From: Brevundimonas sp. SGAir0440
Lineage (GTDB): Bacteria; Pseudomonadota; Alphaproteobacteria; Caulobacterales; Caulobacteraceae
Assembly (NCBI RefSeq): GCF_005484585.1
Contig: NZ_CP039435.1
Location: 3,089,532-3,153,531, forward strand
Length of the DNA stretch: 64,000 bases
Reading direction: 5' to 3'
Of this stretch, positions 1-8,033 are shown one piece after another. A model generated the notes under the pieces. The model did no database searches and was not told the origin of the DNA. It worked only from the letters and a program-made list of their open reading frames with translations. Position numbers and translations under genes: made by a program. Within the stretch, counting starts at the first letter, position 1. The number at the start of each line of letters is the position of its first letter.

Positions 1-397
1 CGACGCGCCGATCACGGCACAGGGCGGCCAGACGACGCGCGGTCGCCTCGAATACCGTGCTGCCAGGAGAAGCCGGCTGCGCATCAGGCCAATCCAGAAA
101 CACGGGTGCCGCAGCCGCATCCCCCGCCAACCGTCGAACCGCACGCCCCGCCTCCAGGCGTCGGGTCCGGACAAGCCTCGCATGGGAAGCCGTGTCCGGA
201 TGGTCGTGCGAACCCGCGCCGTCGGTGAGGATCACGACGCCTGCTAAATGTTGCGTCGCCGCCGCCTGATGGATCAAAGCTCCGACGCCCAACGTCTCGT
301 CGTCGGCATGCGGAGCAACGACCAGCCACCGCGCGGATCGCCAGGGCGAACGCTCCAGCGCCAAGGTCGCCAGTCGACCGGTCTTCTCGCTCACCAT
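1..397 (-). CDS. PIG-L family deacetylase (3' end outside window)
   Basis: The first 132 codons of a PIG-L/LmbE-type zinc-dependent N-deacetylase; the gene runs off the left edge. The N-terminus carries the family's metal-binding signature PHADDETLGVG at about residues 33-43, followed by a hydrophobic strand and a TDG-type turn, as expected for the Rossmann-like fold. Such enzymes remove acetyl groups from N-acetylglucosamine-type sugars in glycolipids, mycothiol-like thiols or antibiotics. The ATG lies 7 bases inside the end of the upstream acyl-CoA-dehydrogenase-like gene, so the two are translationally coupled and belong to one operon with three glycosyltransferases. This supports a sugar-modifying role, but the substrate cannot be read from sequence. 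Confidence 0.85.
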   Translation of the reverse strand, partial: MVSEKTGRLATLALERSPWRSARWLVVAPHADDETLGVGALIHQAAATQHLAGVVILTDGAGSHDHPDTASHARLVRTRRLEAGRAVRRLAGDAAAAPVFLDWPDAQPASPGSTVFEATARRLAALCRDRRV

Positions 398-1491
398 AGG
401 GCGTCGCCCTCGCCCCAGAGATCGCGATCCAGCCAGGTCTTGGCCGCCTGATCCTTCGCATAGTCCGGTCCGGCCTGCCGAAGATAGAGGCTGAGATCGC
501 GGGTGATCTTGTCGATGCGCTCGCCGTCGAAGGCGCTGCGTGTCCCGACCGACCGCGCCGCCAACTCCATGACATCCAGGGCGCTGCGTTCGACGACGCC
601 GCGCGTGGCGCGGGCGAAATCGCCGGCGTCCGGCGCTTCGGACGCCGCGCGGATCGCGGCTTCGCGGACCCAGAGCCAGGCCGTTCTTGCCGCAACGACC
701 GCGTCGGCGAAGCGCGCGCGCTGGATGGGATCGGCGCGGGCGGCGTCGGACAGTGCGTCGCGCATCGCCATGACCAGGCCTTCGACGCCGCCCAACTGCA
801 CCGCCGTGAACCGCCACGCGCCGGCCGTGAAACGCGGTTCGCGATCATACTCTCCGGGACATCCGAGCCGCTGATCGGCATTGACCATCAACCCGGTCAC
901 CTCATAGCGCCCGCTGGTCGTCGCGCGCATGCCGCGGACGCGCCACCCGCTCAGATCAGCCCTCTCCGGGTCGTTCGCCGGCACGACGATCAGCTGGCGT
1001 TCGCCCTGTTCCGGCTGGGCGGTGATGATGGCATATTCCAGGCCGCCCGCGCCGGTCGCGAACATCTTGGCGCCCTGCAGCCGGTCGCCGCCCAGACGAA
1101 CGCCGGGCGGCGGCTCCGTCGCCCAGACGCCGAACCAGCCCCCCTGCGCAAGGACCTTGCCGAGCCAAGCCTTCTGGGCCGGGTCCGCGTACCAGTCGAA
1201 CAGCGCCAGGGCGTTGACGTGTCCTTCGAACAATCGGCCGACGCTGAGATCCGACCGCCCCACACTTCGTAAAGTGCCCATCAAGGCCAAGGCCTTTTGG
1301 ACTGGATCGTCATAGGCCGTTCCGCCGCTTTGAACCGGAGCGAACCGCCGACCCCAACCCTCCGAGGCGAGCAGCGTCAGACTCTCGGCGGGATATCGCG
1401 GCGCAGCGTCGTAGCGCGCACCGAGCGCCGCCAATCTAACCTCAAGTTCCAGAGGCGATGACGCGGTCGGCGTTGTTTCCAGAGCTGTCAT
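391..1491 (-). CDS. acyl-CoA dehydrogenase-like flavoprotein
   Basis: A 366-residue protein with the overall plan of acyl-CoA dehydrogenases: helical N-terminal part, a middle beta domain (near ATEPPPGVRLGGDRLQGAK and the following strands) and a C-terminal helical bundle ending in YLRQAGPDY. It is diverged; I cannot place the catalytic glutamate of the classical enzymes, so it may act on an unusual carrier-bound or glycolipid acyl chain, or use FAD differently. It overlaps the upstream glycosyltransferase by one base (TGATG) and the downstream PIG-L gene by seven. The context of three glycosyltransferases and a deacetylase suggests modification of a glycoconjugate rather than fatty acid beta-oxidation. 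The family call is good; the reaction is unknown. Confidence 0.75.
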   Translation of the reverse strand: MTALETTPTASSPLELEVRLAALGARYDAAPRYPAESLTLLASEGWGRRFAPVQSGGTAYDDPVQKALALMGTLRSVGRSDLSVGRLFEGHVNALALFDWYADPAQKAWLGKVLAQGGWFGVWATEPPPGVRLGGDRLQGAKMFATGAGGLEYAIITAQPEQGERQLIVVPANDPERADLSGWRVRGMRATTSGRYEVTGLMVNADQRLGCPGEYDREPRFTAGAWRFTAVQLGGVEGLVMAMRDALSDAARADPIQRARFADAVVAARTAWLWVREAAIRAASEAPDAGDFARATRGVVERSALDVMELAARSVGTRSAFDGERIDKITRDLSLYLRQAGPDYAKDQAAKTWLDRDLWGEGDALW

Positions 1492-2519
1492 CAGCGTGCC
1501 TCAAGCTCTGATGCGAGGTCGACAAGCCAGGGTCCGGCGGCGCCGAGTCCCTGCCCGCTGATCTGCTGCCGATCAGCGGGCGACAGTGCGAGTGCTGACT
1601 GAAGGATGCCCGACCATTGCTGTGCCTGCGGCCATTGCGCCAGGACGATGGACGCCCCAAGCGCCGCGAGCCGTTCGGCCTTCGCGATCTGCTCATTGTA
1701 GGCGCGAGGCTCGGGAAGACAGACGAAGGGCTTGTCGGCCGAAATCACCGCATTCAGCAGGCCGTCTCCCGCGCCTCCGACGACGATCTCCGCCTTTTCG
1801 ATCTCGTCGCCGATGGCGTCGATCCAGCCCGCCAGCTTCAGGTTCGGCGGCATGATCGGCGGCGGCTCGATCGGCCCAACACCGGTCCACATCTTCTCGG
1901 GCGTCGCCTCCGCAGCCGCCGCCAGCTTGCCGCCATCCAGCGGATCGCCACCCCGCCCATGAACGACCAGGACGCCTGATCCACGCTTCAATCCTGAATC
2001 GCGCCGGGGGGCGAAGTAGTGCGTCTTGTCCCGCGCCTCGCTGGCCCCCATTCCATCCAGCCGCTCATGGAACGGTGCAAGCAAGGCTTCCGCGCCGCGG
2101 AAGGCGTCCAGATGCGCCGGGTCCGATCGATCCCCCGCTAGACGGACATAGACCACAGGCGTCGCACACAGCCGGGCCAGCATCGCCATCTCGACCGACA
2201 CATCGATCACCATCAGAGCCGGCTTGGTGTCGCTGATCCACTGAGCGAACCGAGCGGTTCGCGCCCGGACGCCCGCGTGATGATAGGGGGCGTAATGCAG
2301 CGCCTGAGGCCGGACAGGCGCTTCATCCTGGCCGGAAAAGCGGTCTCCCTTATGGGGCCTGTCATCCCCCAGATCCACGCAGGCGATGTCTCCTGTTCGC
2401 CCCTTCAGTCCCGTTCCGAGCAGGACAAAGCGCTCGGGCGCGGCGGCGGCGATTTCCAGAGCCCGCTGACGGTGGCCGTCGCCCTGATGATGGACATAGT
2501 AGCCGATCGGAGCCCTCAC
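1491..2519 (-). CDS. GT-B fold glycosyltransferase (MurG/UGT-like)
   Basis: A 342-residue protein starting at a GTG whose bases overlap the stop of the upstream GT2 gene (GTGA). The frame stays open further upstream, but that part lies inside the GT2 gene and looks like shadow translation. The N-terminus (GYYVHHQGDGHRQRA) is the glycine/histidine-rich first strand and loop of GT-B enzymes such as MurG. The C-terminal half has VGGAGDGLLNAVISADKP followed by a proline-rich strand and an EQ pair, the usual nucleotide-sugar site. It probably transfers a sugar from a nucleotide donor onto the product of the neighbouring GT2/GT4 enzymes. Donor and acceptor cannot be assigned. Confidence 0.8.
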   Translation of the reverse strand: MRAPIGYYVHHQGDGHRQRALEIAAAAPERFVLLGTGLKGRTGDIACVDLGDDRPHKGDRFSGQDEAPVRPQALHYAPYHHAGVRARTARFAQWISDTKPALMVIDVSVEMAMLARLCATPVVYVRLAGDRSDPAHLDAFRGAEALLAPFHERLDGMGASEARDKTHYFAPRRDSGLKRGSGVLVVHGRGGDPLDGGKLAAAAEATPEKMWTGVGPIEPPPIMPPNLKLAGWIDAIGDEIEKAEIVVGGAGDGLLNAVISADKPFVCLPEPRAYNEQIAKAERLAALGASIVLAQWPQAQQWSGILQSALALSPADRQQISGQGLGAAGPWLVDLASELEAR

Positions 2520-3469
2520 GATGCGGCTCTCGCAACGCCGTCGGCCCAACCTCGTAGATCCATGTCGAGCGGCATGGCGGGCAGCTGGGTTTCCAAAGCC
2601 GACAGCCGCCTGGCGCTCGCCGCGTCGTGACGCTGCTCCCGGCGCCACATCGCCCGCTGCCGCCAATGCGAAAAGTTCGGCGCCATGATCGGACCGCCGT
2701 TCCGCGCCTGATCCAACAAGCGGGACATATCCTCCGCCATCCCCCCGGCGGCGCGGCCCGTAGTTCGTGCCGACACTCGTGTCCACACCGCCAAGGGGTG
2801 CACAAGCCTGGCCCCCTGCGCTTGAGCGGCGATCACAAGCGCCCGATCCTCGCCCGTCGGCTGTTCAGGCACGCCGCCGGCTGATCGATAGGCCGCCGTC
2901 GTGATGGCGAGGCTGGCCCCGGTGTGATCGCCATGGCGAGGCGCCGGGTCATGCGGCGAAGGGTCGATCTCGTCCTCGATCGCGCGAACTTCACACCAGT
3001 AGGCGTCCCACATCTGGCGCAGAGCCGCGACATCCGCCGAGATCGGTTCCGCTTCATCCAGCACCAGTCGTCCGCCCACCAGATCCGCTCCATCCACGAT
3101 GGCTGCGAGATTGGCGGACAGCCAGTTCGGCGGCGGTCGCGTGTCGGCGTCCGTCGAGATCAGAACGCCATTGGATCGATCTCCGAGATGCTCGAGACCG
3201 GCAGACATGGCCGAACGCCTCGCCGCGCCGGCATGCGCCCGATGCTCCGGGAAGGTCTGCAGATCGACGACGATGTCCAGTCGATCCTTCCACCGATCGG
3301 CTGCGGCCTGCGCCTGAGGGAGCGAACCGTCCGTGGAGTTATTGAGGCAGAGCGCGACCGAAATCCTGCCCGGAAGATCCTGCGCGTCCAGGGCGGCGAG
3401 AAGCACGGGAAGACGCCGTTCCTCATTCCGCACGGGCACGCAAACGCAGAAGGCAGGTTCGTCCTTCAT
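2516..3469 (-). CDS. family 2 glycosyltransferase (GT-A fold)
   Basis: A 317-residue protein with the GT2 plan. An N-terminal strand CVCVPVRNEERRLPVLLAAL is followed by a nucleotide-binding region and the divalent-metal motif ISTDADTRPPP (a DxD-type motif) at about residues 104-114. A distal GEDRALV segment at about residue 215 corresponds to the catalytic-base region (ED). No transmembrane helix follows, so it is probably cytoplasmic or peripheral. It overlaps the GT4 gene upstream by four bases (3466-3469) and the GT-B gene downstream by four (2516-2519), typical of coupled translation in one biosynthetic operon. The sugar transferred is not predictable. Confidence 0.85.
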   Translation of the reverse strand: MKDEPAFCVCVPVRNEERRLPVLLAALDAQDLPGRISVALCLNNSTDGSLPQAQAAADRWKDRLDIVVDLQTFPEHRAHAGAARRSAMSAGLEHLGDRSNGVLISTDADTRPPPNWLSANLAAIVDGADLVGGRLVLDEAEPISADVAALRQMWDAYWCEVRAIEDEIDPSPHDPAPRHGDHTGASLAITTAAYRSAGGVPEQPTGEDRALVIAAQAQGARLVHPLAVWTRVSARTTGRAAGGMAEDMSRLLDQARNGGPIMAPNFSHWRQRAMWRREQRHDAASARRLSALETQLPAMPLDMDLRGWADGVARAAS

Positions 3470-4572
3470 GCGATCAGCCGATCTTCCAGCGAGTCATTGG
3501 CCTGCATCTGTCCCGCCGCAGCCGCTTGGATCATCTCGCCATAGAGCCCTTCATAGGCCGTGATCATCCGGCGCACATCGCAGGCCGTCTCGGCGCGCGC
3601 GCGGCAGGCTGACCGAGACAAGCCGACCGCCCGGGCGATCGCGCGCGCCAGATCCTGCACATCGTCCGGGCGCGCCAGGGCGCCGCAGTCGGGGGTCAGG
3701 ATCTCGGGTATGGCGCCCCGCGCGAAGGCGGCGACCGGCGTTCCGCACGCCAGCGCTTCGGCCACCACCAGCCCGTAGGGTTCGTCCCAGCGCGGCGTGC
3801 AGACGAAGGCGGCCGCCTGTCCGATCTCCTGCGAGAGCCTTTCGTGATCGAGGTGGCCGAGATAGGTGGTTTCGCGCGTCAACCTCGAAGCGATCTCGGC
3901 ATCGAAATAGGCTTGATCCAGGATCGGGCCTGCGAACCGCAGGGCGATACCCGCCAATGCCGCCGCGTCCAGCGCCAGATGCAGACCCTTCTCGGGCACG
4001 ATCCGCCCATACCAGATCAAATGCCCAGGATCGTCGTGATGCGCACGCCAGGGAAAGCGCTCCAGGTCGATCCCGTTCAGAATGACCTGATCGATCGGCC
4101 GCACCCGGCTCCATTGCTCACGCATCGCCTCGGAAACGCCGACAAACCGCGCGAAGGGCGCGCTCGCTTCGCGGATACCGCTTTCCAGCCAGCAAAATGG
4201 CGGCGTGTGGAGCGTAGTGACCATCGGCATCGGCAAGGTCTCCGCCATCGAGACCGGCAGATAGTGCAGGCTGTTGTTGTGGATGACGTCGAACGAACTG
4301 CGACGAAGCCGGCCCATCAACGACAGATAGGCGTGATGCTCTCGGAAGAAGGCGACGTCGCCCGCCTCCGCCGTCCCGACCTTGGCGATTTCCGTCTGGT
4401 CGCAAATCGCCTCTAGGCCTAACTCGGGGTCGGAGAGGGTCGCGGCAAACAGAGTGACGTCGTGGCCGTTTAGCCGCAGTTGGCGACAGAGCAGATGGGT
4501 ATGCATCTCCAGCCCGCCGGCGAAGGGTTCTGCGATCGGATATTTGAGATGTGCGATGACGCCGATGCGCAT
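3466..4572 (-). CDS. family 4 glycosyltransferase
   Basis: A GT-B retaining glycosyltransferase of about 368 residues. The chosen ATG gives MRIGVIAHLKYPIAEPFAGG, the canonical first strand and glycine loop of GT4 enzymes. An in-frame ATG 51 bases upstream (4623) would add an unremarkable 17-residue extension with no better ribosome site. The C-terminal domain has WYGRIVPEKGLHLALDAA and the donor-sugar signature PRWDEPYGLVVAEALACGTP (an E-x7-E motif). It is the first gene of a five-gene operon with GT2, GT-B, acyl-CoA-dehydrogenase-like and PIG-L genes, all coupled by short overlaps. It probably starts assembly of an oligosaccharide or glycolipid. Confidence 0.85.
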   Translation of the reverse strand: MRIGVIAHLKYPIAEPFAGGLEMHTHLLCRQLRLNGHDVTLFAATLSDPELGLEAICDQTEIAKVGTAEAGDVAFFREHHAYLSLMGRLRRSSFDVIHNNSLHYLPVSMAETLPMPMVTTLHTPPFCWLESGIREASAPFARFVGVSEAMREQWSRVRPIDQVILNGIDLERFPWRAHHDDPGHLIWYGRIVPEKGLHLALDAAALAGIALRFAGPILDQAYFDAEIASRLTRETTYLGHLDHERLSQEIGQAAAFVCTPRWDEPYGLVVAEALACGTPVAAFARGAIPEILTPDCGALARPDDVQDLARAIARAVGLSRSACRARAETACDVRRMITAYEGLYGEMIQAAAAGQMQANDSLEDRLIA

Positions 4573-4789
4573 CCATACCGCCGTGATCGACAACCCGACC
4601 CCCCTCGGATCGGTCCATGGCATAAAGCCTGAAGGTCAAAGCTATGCCGCGGCTATTCGTTCCTGTGTTCGATAATGGTCTCAAGCCGATCGGAGGCGTT
4701 CGGGCTTCTATGAGCCAGCAGAAACCGGCGTATTTTGTTTGGGATGACCCAATGAAAACGCGCGAGCGCTGCTGAAAGCGGTCAGCCCC

Positions 4790-4814
4790 GGAGCGATAAA
4801 TTACTCGGCGCGTT
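4790..4814 (+). promoter_or_regulatory. EcfG-like promoter for the 99-residue ORF
   Basis: GGAGC, 16 bases, CGTT. This differs at one base from the alphaproteobacterial general-stress sigma factor EcfG consensus GGAAC-N16/17-CGTT and ends 27 bases before the start codon of the downstream gene. The spacing and -10 match are exact; the -35 mismatch keeps confidence moderate. Confidence 0.45.
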
Positions 4815-4841
4815 CTCTGGACTAGCTAAAAGGACCCAACC

Positions 4842-5141
4842 ATGACCAACCTTGTCGCCTCCACATTTGCAACACGTCGAGACGCCGAGCTTGTGGTCGA
4901 ACGGCTCGTTCAAACCCATGGCATGGAACGAGACGCCATTCAGGTCGCCCCTGAAGGCGAGGCGAACACGGTTGGAGACAGGCCTTCGGGCGGAGATGTC
5001 GAAGGCGACAGCCCCAGCGTCGACTCTCGGTCGGACGTGCCGGTCGCCGGGCGTGTCAAAGTCGTCGTGTCTGCAGAAACCGATGACGAGGAACAGGCGA
5101 TACGCGCCGCATTCGCCGAACTCGGCGCCAAGGACGGGTGA
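4842..5141 (+). CDS. conserved small acidic protein, possible stress protein
   Basis: A 99-residue acidic protein preceded by an AAAGGA ribosome site. The N-terminus (VASTFATRRDAELVVERLVQ) and C-terminus (VKVVVSAETDDEEQAIRAAF) look like the two halves of a small alpha/beta ferredoxin-like fold similar to general-stress proteins that begin with an 'FDTRADAE'-like strand. Between them lies a Gly/Ser/Asp-rich linker. I recognise no catalytic motif. It stands alone behind an EcfG-like promoter and beside Crp/Fnr regulators and a catalase block, which suggests a stress-induced role. Function unknown. Confidence 0.7.
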   Translation: MTNLVASTFATRRDAELVVERLVQTHGMERDAIQVAPEGEANTVGDRPSGGDVEGDSPSVDSRSDVPVAGRVKVVVSAETDDEEQAIRAAFAELGAKDG

Positions 5142-5223
5142 CCCTCATGCGAGCCGGTCATCGGCTGCGTCGCGTTGATCCTATGATGAGGGCCGAAGCG
5201 TCCCGCCGCCTCTGCTCGCAAGG

Positions 5224-5988
5224 ATGACGTCCGTGGAATCGCTCATCGACGCCAAGCTTCATCGCCTCGGCGACCTCTCGAACGACGATCGCGGACGACT
5301 TGCAGGACTCCTGAATGGACGCCGTCGCGCCGCAGCCGGCGAGGCCTTGGTGGAAGAAGGCAGTCGACCCACGTTCAGTACGCTGCTGCTCTCGGGATTT
5401 GTCGGCCGAGTCTCGACCCTGGCGGACGGCGGTCGTCAGATCACAGCGATCAGCGTTCCCGGGGACTTCATCGATCTGCATGGCTTTCTTCTGAAAACGA
5501 TGGATCACAGCCTTGTAGCCTTGTCTGACGTCACCGTCGCGGTTGTCCAGCACGCCGACTTGAGGCGCGTGACGGAACACGCCCCTCGCCTTGCGCGAGC
5601 GCTTTGGCTTGAAACGCTGATAGATGCGGCCATCCACCGGCAGTGGCTGGTGGCGCTGGGACGCAGAGACGCAGGGACAAGACTGGGCCAGTTGATCTGT
5701 GAACTCTACCTCCGTCTGGAAGCCGTAGCCCTCGCCCAAGACCACACCTTCGAATGCCCTCTGACCCAATCGGACCTAGCGGACATGCTGGGGATGTCGA
5801 GCGTCCACGTGAACCGCTCGCTCAAGGTCCTTCGCGACACGGGCCTGGTGCGATGGCGGAATGGTCAGGTGTCGATCGACGACTGGACGGCGCTGACCGA
5901 GCGCGTCGCCTTCGACGCCTCCTATCTCGATCTGAAGCTGTCTAGGTCCTCAAGCGGCGCGCCGATCGCGAGACGGCGGACGGCCTAA
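5224..5988 (+). CDS. Crp/Fnr family transcriptional regulator (1)
   Basis: A 254-residue regulator. Residues about 15-120 form a cyclic-nucleotide-binding-type beta barrel with the PGDF turn (SVPGDFIDLHGF). Residues about 180-230 form a Crp-type winged helix (CPLTQSDLADMLGMSSVHVN). It lacks the N-terminal cysteine cluster of oxygen-sensing Fnr, so it probably does not carry a 4Fe-4S cluster; the ligand is unknown. It faces away from a second, related Crp/Fnr gene across a gap of only 58 bases (convergent). Alphaproteobacteria often carry several such paralogues controlling stress and microaerobic genes. Confidence 0.88.
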   Translation: MTSVESLIDAKLHRLGDLSNDDRGRLAGLLNGRRRAAAGEALVEEGSRPTFSTLLLSGFVGRVSTLADGGRQITAISVPGDFIDLHGFLLKTMDHSLVALSDVTVAVVQHADLRRVTEHAPRLARALWLETLIDAAIHRQWLVALGRRDAGTRLGQLICELYLRLEAVALAQDHTFECPLTQSDLADMLGMSSVHVNRSLKVLRDTGLVRWRNGQVSIDDWTALTERVAFDASYLDLKLSRSSSGAPIARRRTA

Positions 5989-6046
5989 ATCTATCCGAAG
6001 CTCATTAGCGCGCGGCCGCTGCGCCTCCATCTCCGCGCCTGCGGCG

Positions 6047-6805
6047 TCAGACGCTCGTGATCCGGTTGGGACCGGACACATAGCGCCTGACGGGCAGCCC
6101 AGCGATACGGCGAAGCCGATCAACATCGAGCAGGGAAATCGTCTGGTCGGACCGTTTGATCAGATTCAGGCGATCCATCTCGCGAAGGGTTCTGTTCACA
6201 TGCACCGGCGTGATCCCGATCAGGTCGCCGAGATCGCGCTGGGTCAAAGGCATATGGAACATGCCGCCCGGCGCATCGCCGCGTTCGGACAATCGATCGA
6301 ACAGATTGGTCAGCGTGGCGGCGATGCGAACGTGAGCGGGCGCCTGACCAACCACGGCCAGACTTTCCATCAACGCGACACGCTCTTTCTGCGCGCTCAG
6401 AAAGAGTGAAAGCGCAATCCGCGGATAGGCCTCAAATGTCGCTATCAGCCTGGACCTCGATATCGCGTGCACAGCGATGGGCGTCATGGCGGTCAGGCAG
6501 TCGACCGTTGTCGTCAGGCACAGGCTCGGCGCTCCCAGGAGATCGCCCGGAAGATGGACCTTCACAATCTGCTGCTTGCCCGATGCAAGCGCGATGGACG
6601 ACGCGACCCAGCCCTGGGTCAGCAGATAGAGATGCGAAGGTTCAGCCGCCTCATGACGCAACACATGGTGGCGAGGCCAATGCTGGACCGGCTCGAGAAG
6701 CCCGGCCAGCGCTGCACGCTCGCGAGATGACAGAGTGACGAATTCCCCCAACCGCCCCGGCGCATCGGATTGCGAATCGTTTGGGGGCGGCAGGTCCTCA
6801 TCCAT
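6047..6805 (-). CDS. Crp/Fnr family transcriptional regulator (2)
   Basis: A 252-residue paralogue of the regulator at 5224. It has an N-terminal cNMP-binding-like barrel with HLPGDLLGAPSL and a C-terminal winged helix, MPLTQRDLGDLIGITPVHVN, nearly the same recognition helix as its neighbour. No Fnr cysteine motif is present. The 12-bp sequence TAACCCATGTAA lies 35 bases upstream of its start, and an exact inverted copy lies upstream of the third Crp/Fnr gene at 8747, so the regulators may share a control site. Convergent with regulator 1. Confidence 0.88.
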   Translation of the reverse strand: MDEDLPPPNDSQSDAPGRLGEFVTLSSRERAALAGLLEPVQHWPRHHVLRHEAAEPSHLYLLTQGWVASSIALASGKQQIVKVHLPGDLLGAPSLCLTTTVDCLTAMTPIAVHAISRSRLIATFEAYPRIALSLFLSAQKERVALMESLAVVGQAPAHVRIAATLTNLFDRLSERGDAPGGMFHMPLTQRDLGDLIGITPVHVNRTLREMDRLNLIKRSDQTISLLDVDRLRRIAGLPVRRYVSGPNRITSV

Positions 6806-6839
6806 GCCCCGCGTTCCCCCAAACCCGGCATGCCTGCAC

Positions 6840-6851
6840 TAACCCATGTAA
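6840..6851. repeat. 12-bp repeat TAACCCATGTAA, copy A
   Basis: Exact 12-bp match, in inverted orientation, to the sequence at 8782-8793. It lies 35 bases upstream of the minus-strand Crp/Fnr gene that starts at 6805. Candidate operator; the binding protein is unknown. Confidence 0.5.
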
Positions 6852-6973
6852 AGGGCTGTCCGACGCGCCTTCGGGGGTACTCTCGACAGGCTAGAAGCCT
6901 GTCCAAAATCGGACCTATGAAACTCAGCGGACGCACCAGGATTGGTTGTCTTTTGATCCGGCGAGAAGGCGAC

Positions 6974-7159
6974 ATGACCCGACATACGCCACACAGGGAC
7001 AAGATTGATCATACGCGCGGCTTGGCGCAGGGCGGTCTAGGTGGTCCAGAGGACGAAATACTCGACGCGGGCCAGGAGGAAGTCTTCTCCCGCACCGAAG
7101 TCGAACGGGGCGAGAGCGAACACTACCGGGGCGAAGAGACGCCGGAGCACAGGCCGTGA
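6974..7159 (+). CDS. small hydrophilic protein of unknown function
   Basis: A 61-residue, strongly charged protein (many Glu, Arg, His). A longer frame exists upstream, but this ATG has an AGAAGG ribosome site 5 bases before it. Its stop codon overlaps the GTG of the isochorismatase-like gene (GTGA), which supports real, coupled translation. No domain is recognisable. It sits in a block of stress genes, so it may be a small stress-related protein; this is inference. Confidence 0.5.
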   Translation: MTRHTPHRDKIDHTRGLAQGGLGGPEDEILDAGQEEVFSRTEVERGESEHYRGEETPEHRP

Positions 7160-7761
7160 CACGCGGCCTGAAGACGCGCATTCCGGAAACAGCGGCGCAC
7201 CTTTGCATCGACATGCAGCGCATGTTCGTGGAAGGGACCGAGTGGCATACGCCGTGGGCAGCCAAAACGCTTCCGGCCATCGAGACGCTATGCGCTGCAA
7301 GGCCTGAAAAGCTGTGGCTCACCCGATTCATCCCCGCCGCAACGCCCGATGAGGCGGAAGGCACCTGGCGCGACTATTGGCGGCGTTGGTCGACCATGAC
7401 GAAGAACGCTCTTGATCCGGCGATGTTGGATCTGGCGCTTCCGCTTCAGCGGTTCGCGCCGCCCGCCCAGATCATCGACAAGACGGTCTATTCCGCCTGG
7501 TCAGGCACACGCCTCCACAAGGCGTTCAAAGATCAGGGTGTTGATACGCTCGTCGTAACGGGGGCAGAAACTGACGTTTGCGTTCTCTCGACCGTGCTCG
7601 GAGCCATCGATCTGGGCTATCGCATCGTGGTGGTCAGCGACGGGGTCTGCAGTTCGGCTGATCAGCCTCACGATCACCTTTTGGCGCTCTACAGCGACCG
7701 CTTCAGTCTCCAGGTCGAAACTGCCGAATGCCGAGAGGTGCTGGAGGCCTGGGTGGCATGA
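7156..7761 (+). CDS. isochorismatase-family cysteine hydrolase
   Basis: A 201-residue protein with the complete catalytic triad of the isochorismatase/nicotinamidase superfamily: Asp19 in LCIDMQRMF, Lys109 in IDKTVYSAW and Cys142 in TGAETDVCVLST. The GTG start follows a GGAG ribosome site by eight bases and overlaps the preceding stop. Members hydrolyse amides or vinyl ethers (nicotinamide, isochorismate, ureidoacrylate and others); which one applies here cannot be told. The long WRDYWRRWSTM segment after the second strand is not typical of nicotinamidases. It overlaps the next small gene by ATGA. Confidence 0.85.
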   Translation: MTRGLKTRIPETAAHLCIDMQRMFVEGTEWHTPWAAKTLPAIETLCAARPEKLWLTRFIPAATPDEAEGTWRDYWRRWSTMTKNALDPAMLDLALPLQRFAPPAQIIDKTVYSAWSGTRLHKAFKDQGVDTLVVTGAETDVCVLSTVLGAIDLGYRIVVVSDGVCSSADQPHDHLLALYSDRFSLQVETAECREVLEAWVA

Positions 7762-8024
7762 CCGTCCATCCTCCCGTTCTGCGCTATCAGATCCGCTACC
7801 GTGATGGCGGAGAGCCTGAGACCCTGATCTCAAACGACATGGCTGACGCCATGGCCCAGGCGTCTCAGCGCGCAAAAGCGGTGGGTCAGGCTGTCGCCCT
7901 GTGGTGCGATGGTCGGTGGATCGCCGACGTCGATTCAGCCCCGTCGCTCCTCTCGCCCGACTTGATCGCAAAGCTCGTCCATGCCGGCATCTATGTATTC
8001 GGCGCACCGGTCCGAGACCGGTGA
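7758..8024 (+). CDS. conserved hypothetical protein
   Basis: An 88-residue protein whose ATG overlaps the stop of the isochorismatase-like gene (ATGA). A start 30 bases upstream is open but lies inside that gene. The sequence has short beta-strand-like stretches (LRYQIRYRDGGEP, AVALWCDGRWIAD) and resembles no family I can name. The close coupling makes joint expression with the hydrolase likely. Confidence 0.6.
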   Translation: MTVHPPVLRYQIRYRDGGEPETLISNDMADAMAQASQRAKAVGQAVALWCDGRWIADVDSAPSLLSPDLIAKLVHAGIYVFGAPVRDR

Positions 8025-8033
8025 CGAGCTGAT

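Noticed and set aside
84..881. 265-codon minus-strand frame at the left edge
   Set aside because: Out of frame with both the acyl-CoA-dehydrogenase-like gene and the PIG-L gene, whose motifs are clear in their own frames.
4739..4752. TTGGG-ATGA-CCCAA inverted repeat
   Set aside because: Only five base pairs, not at promoter distance from a recognised element; likely chance.
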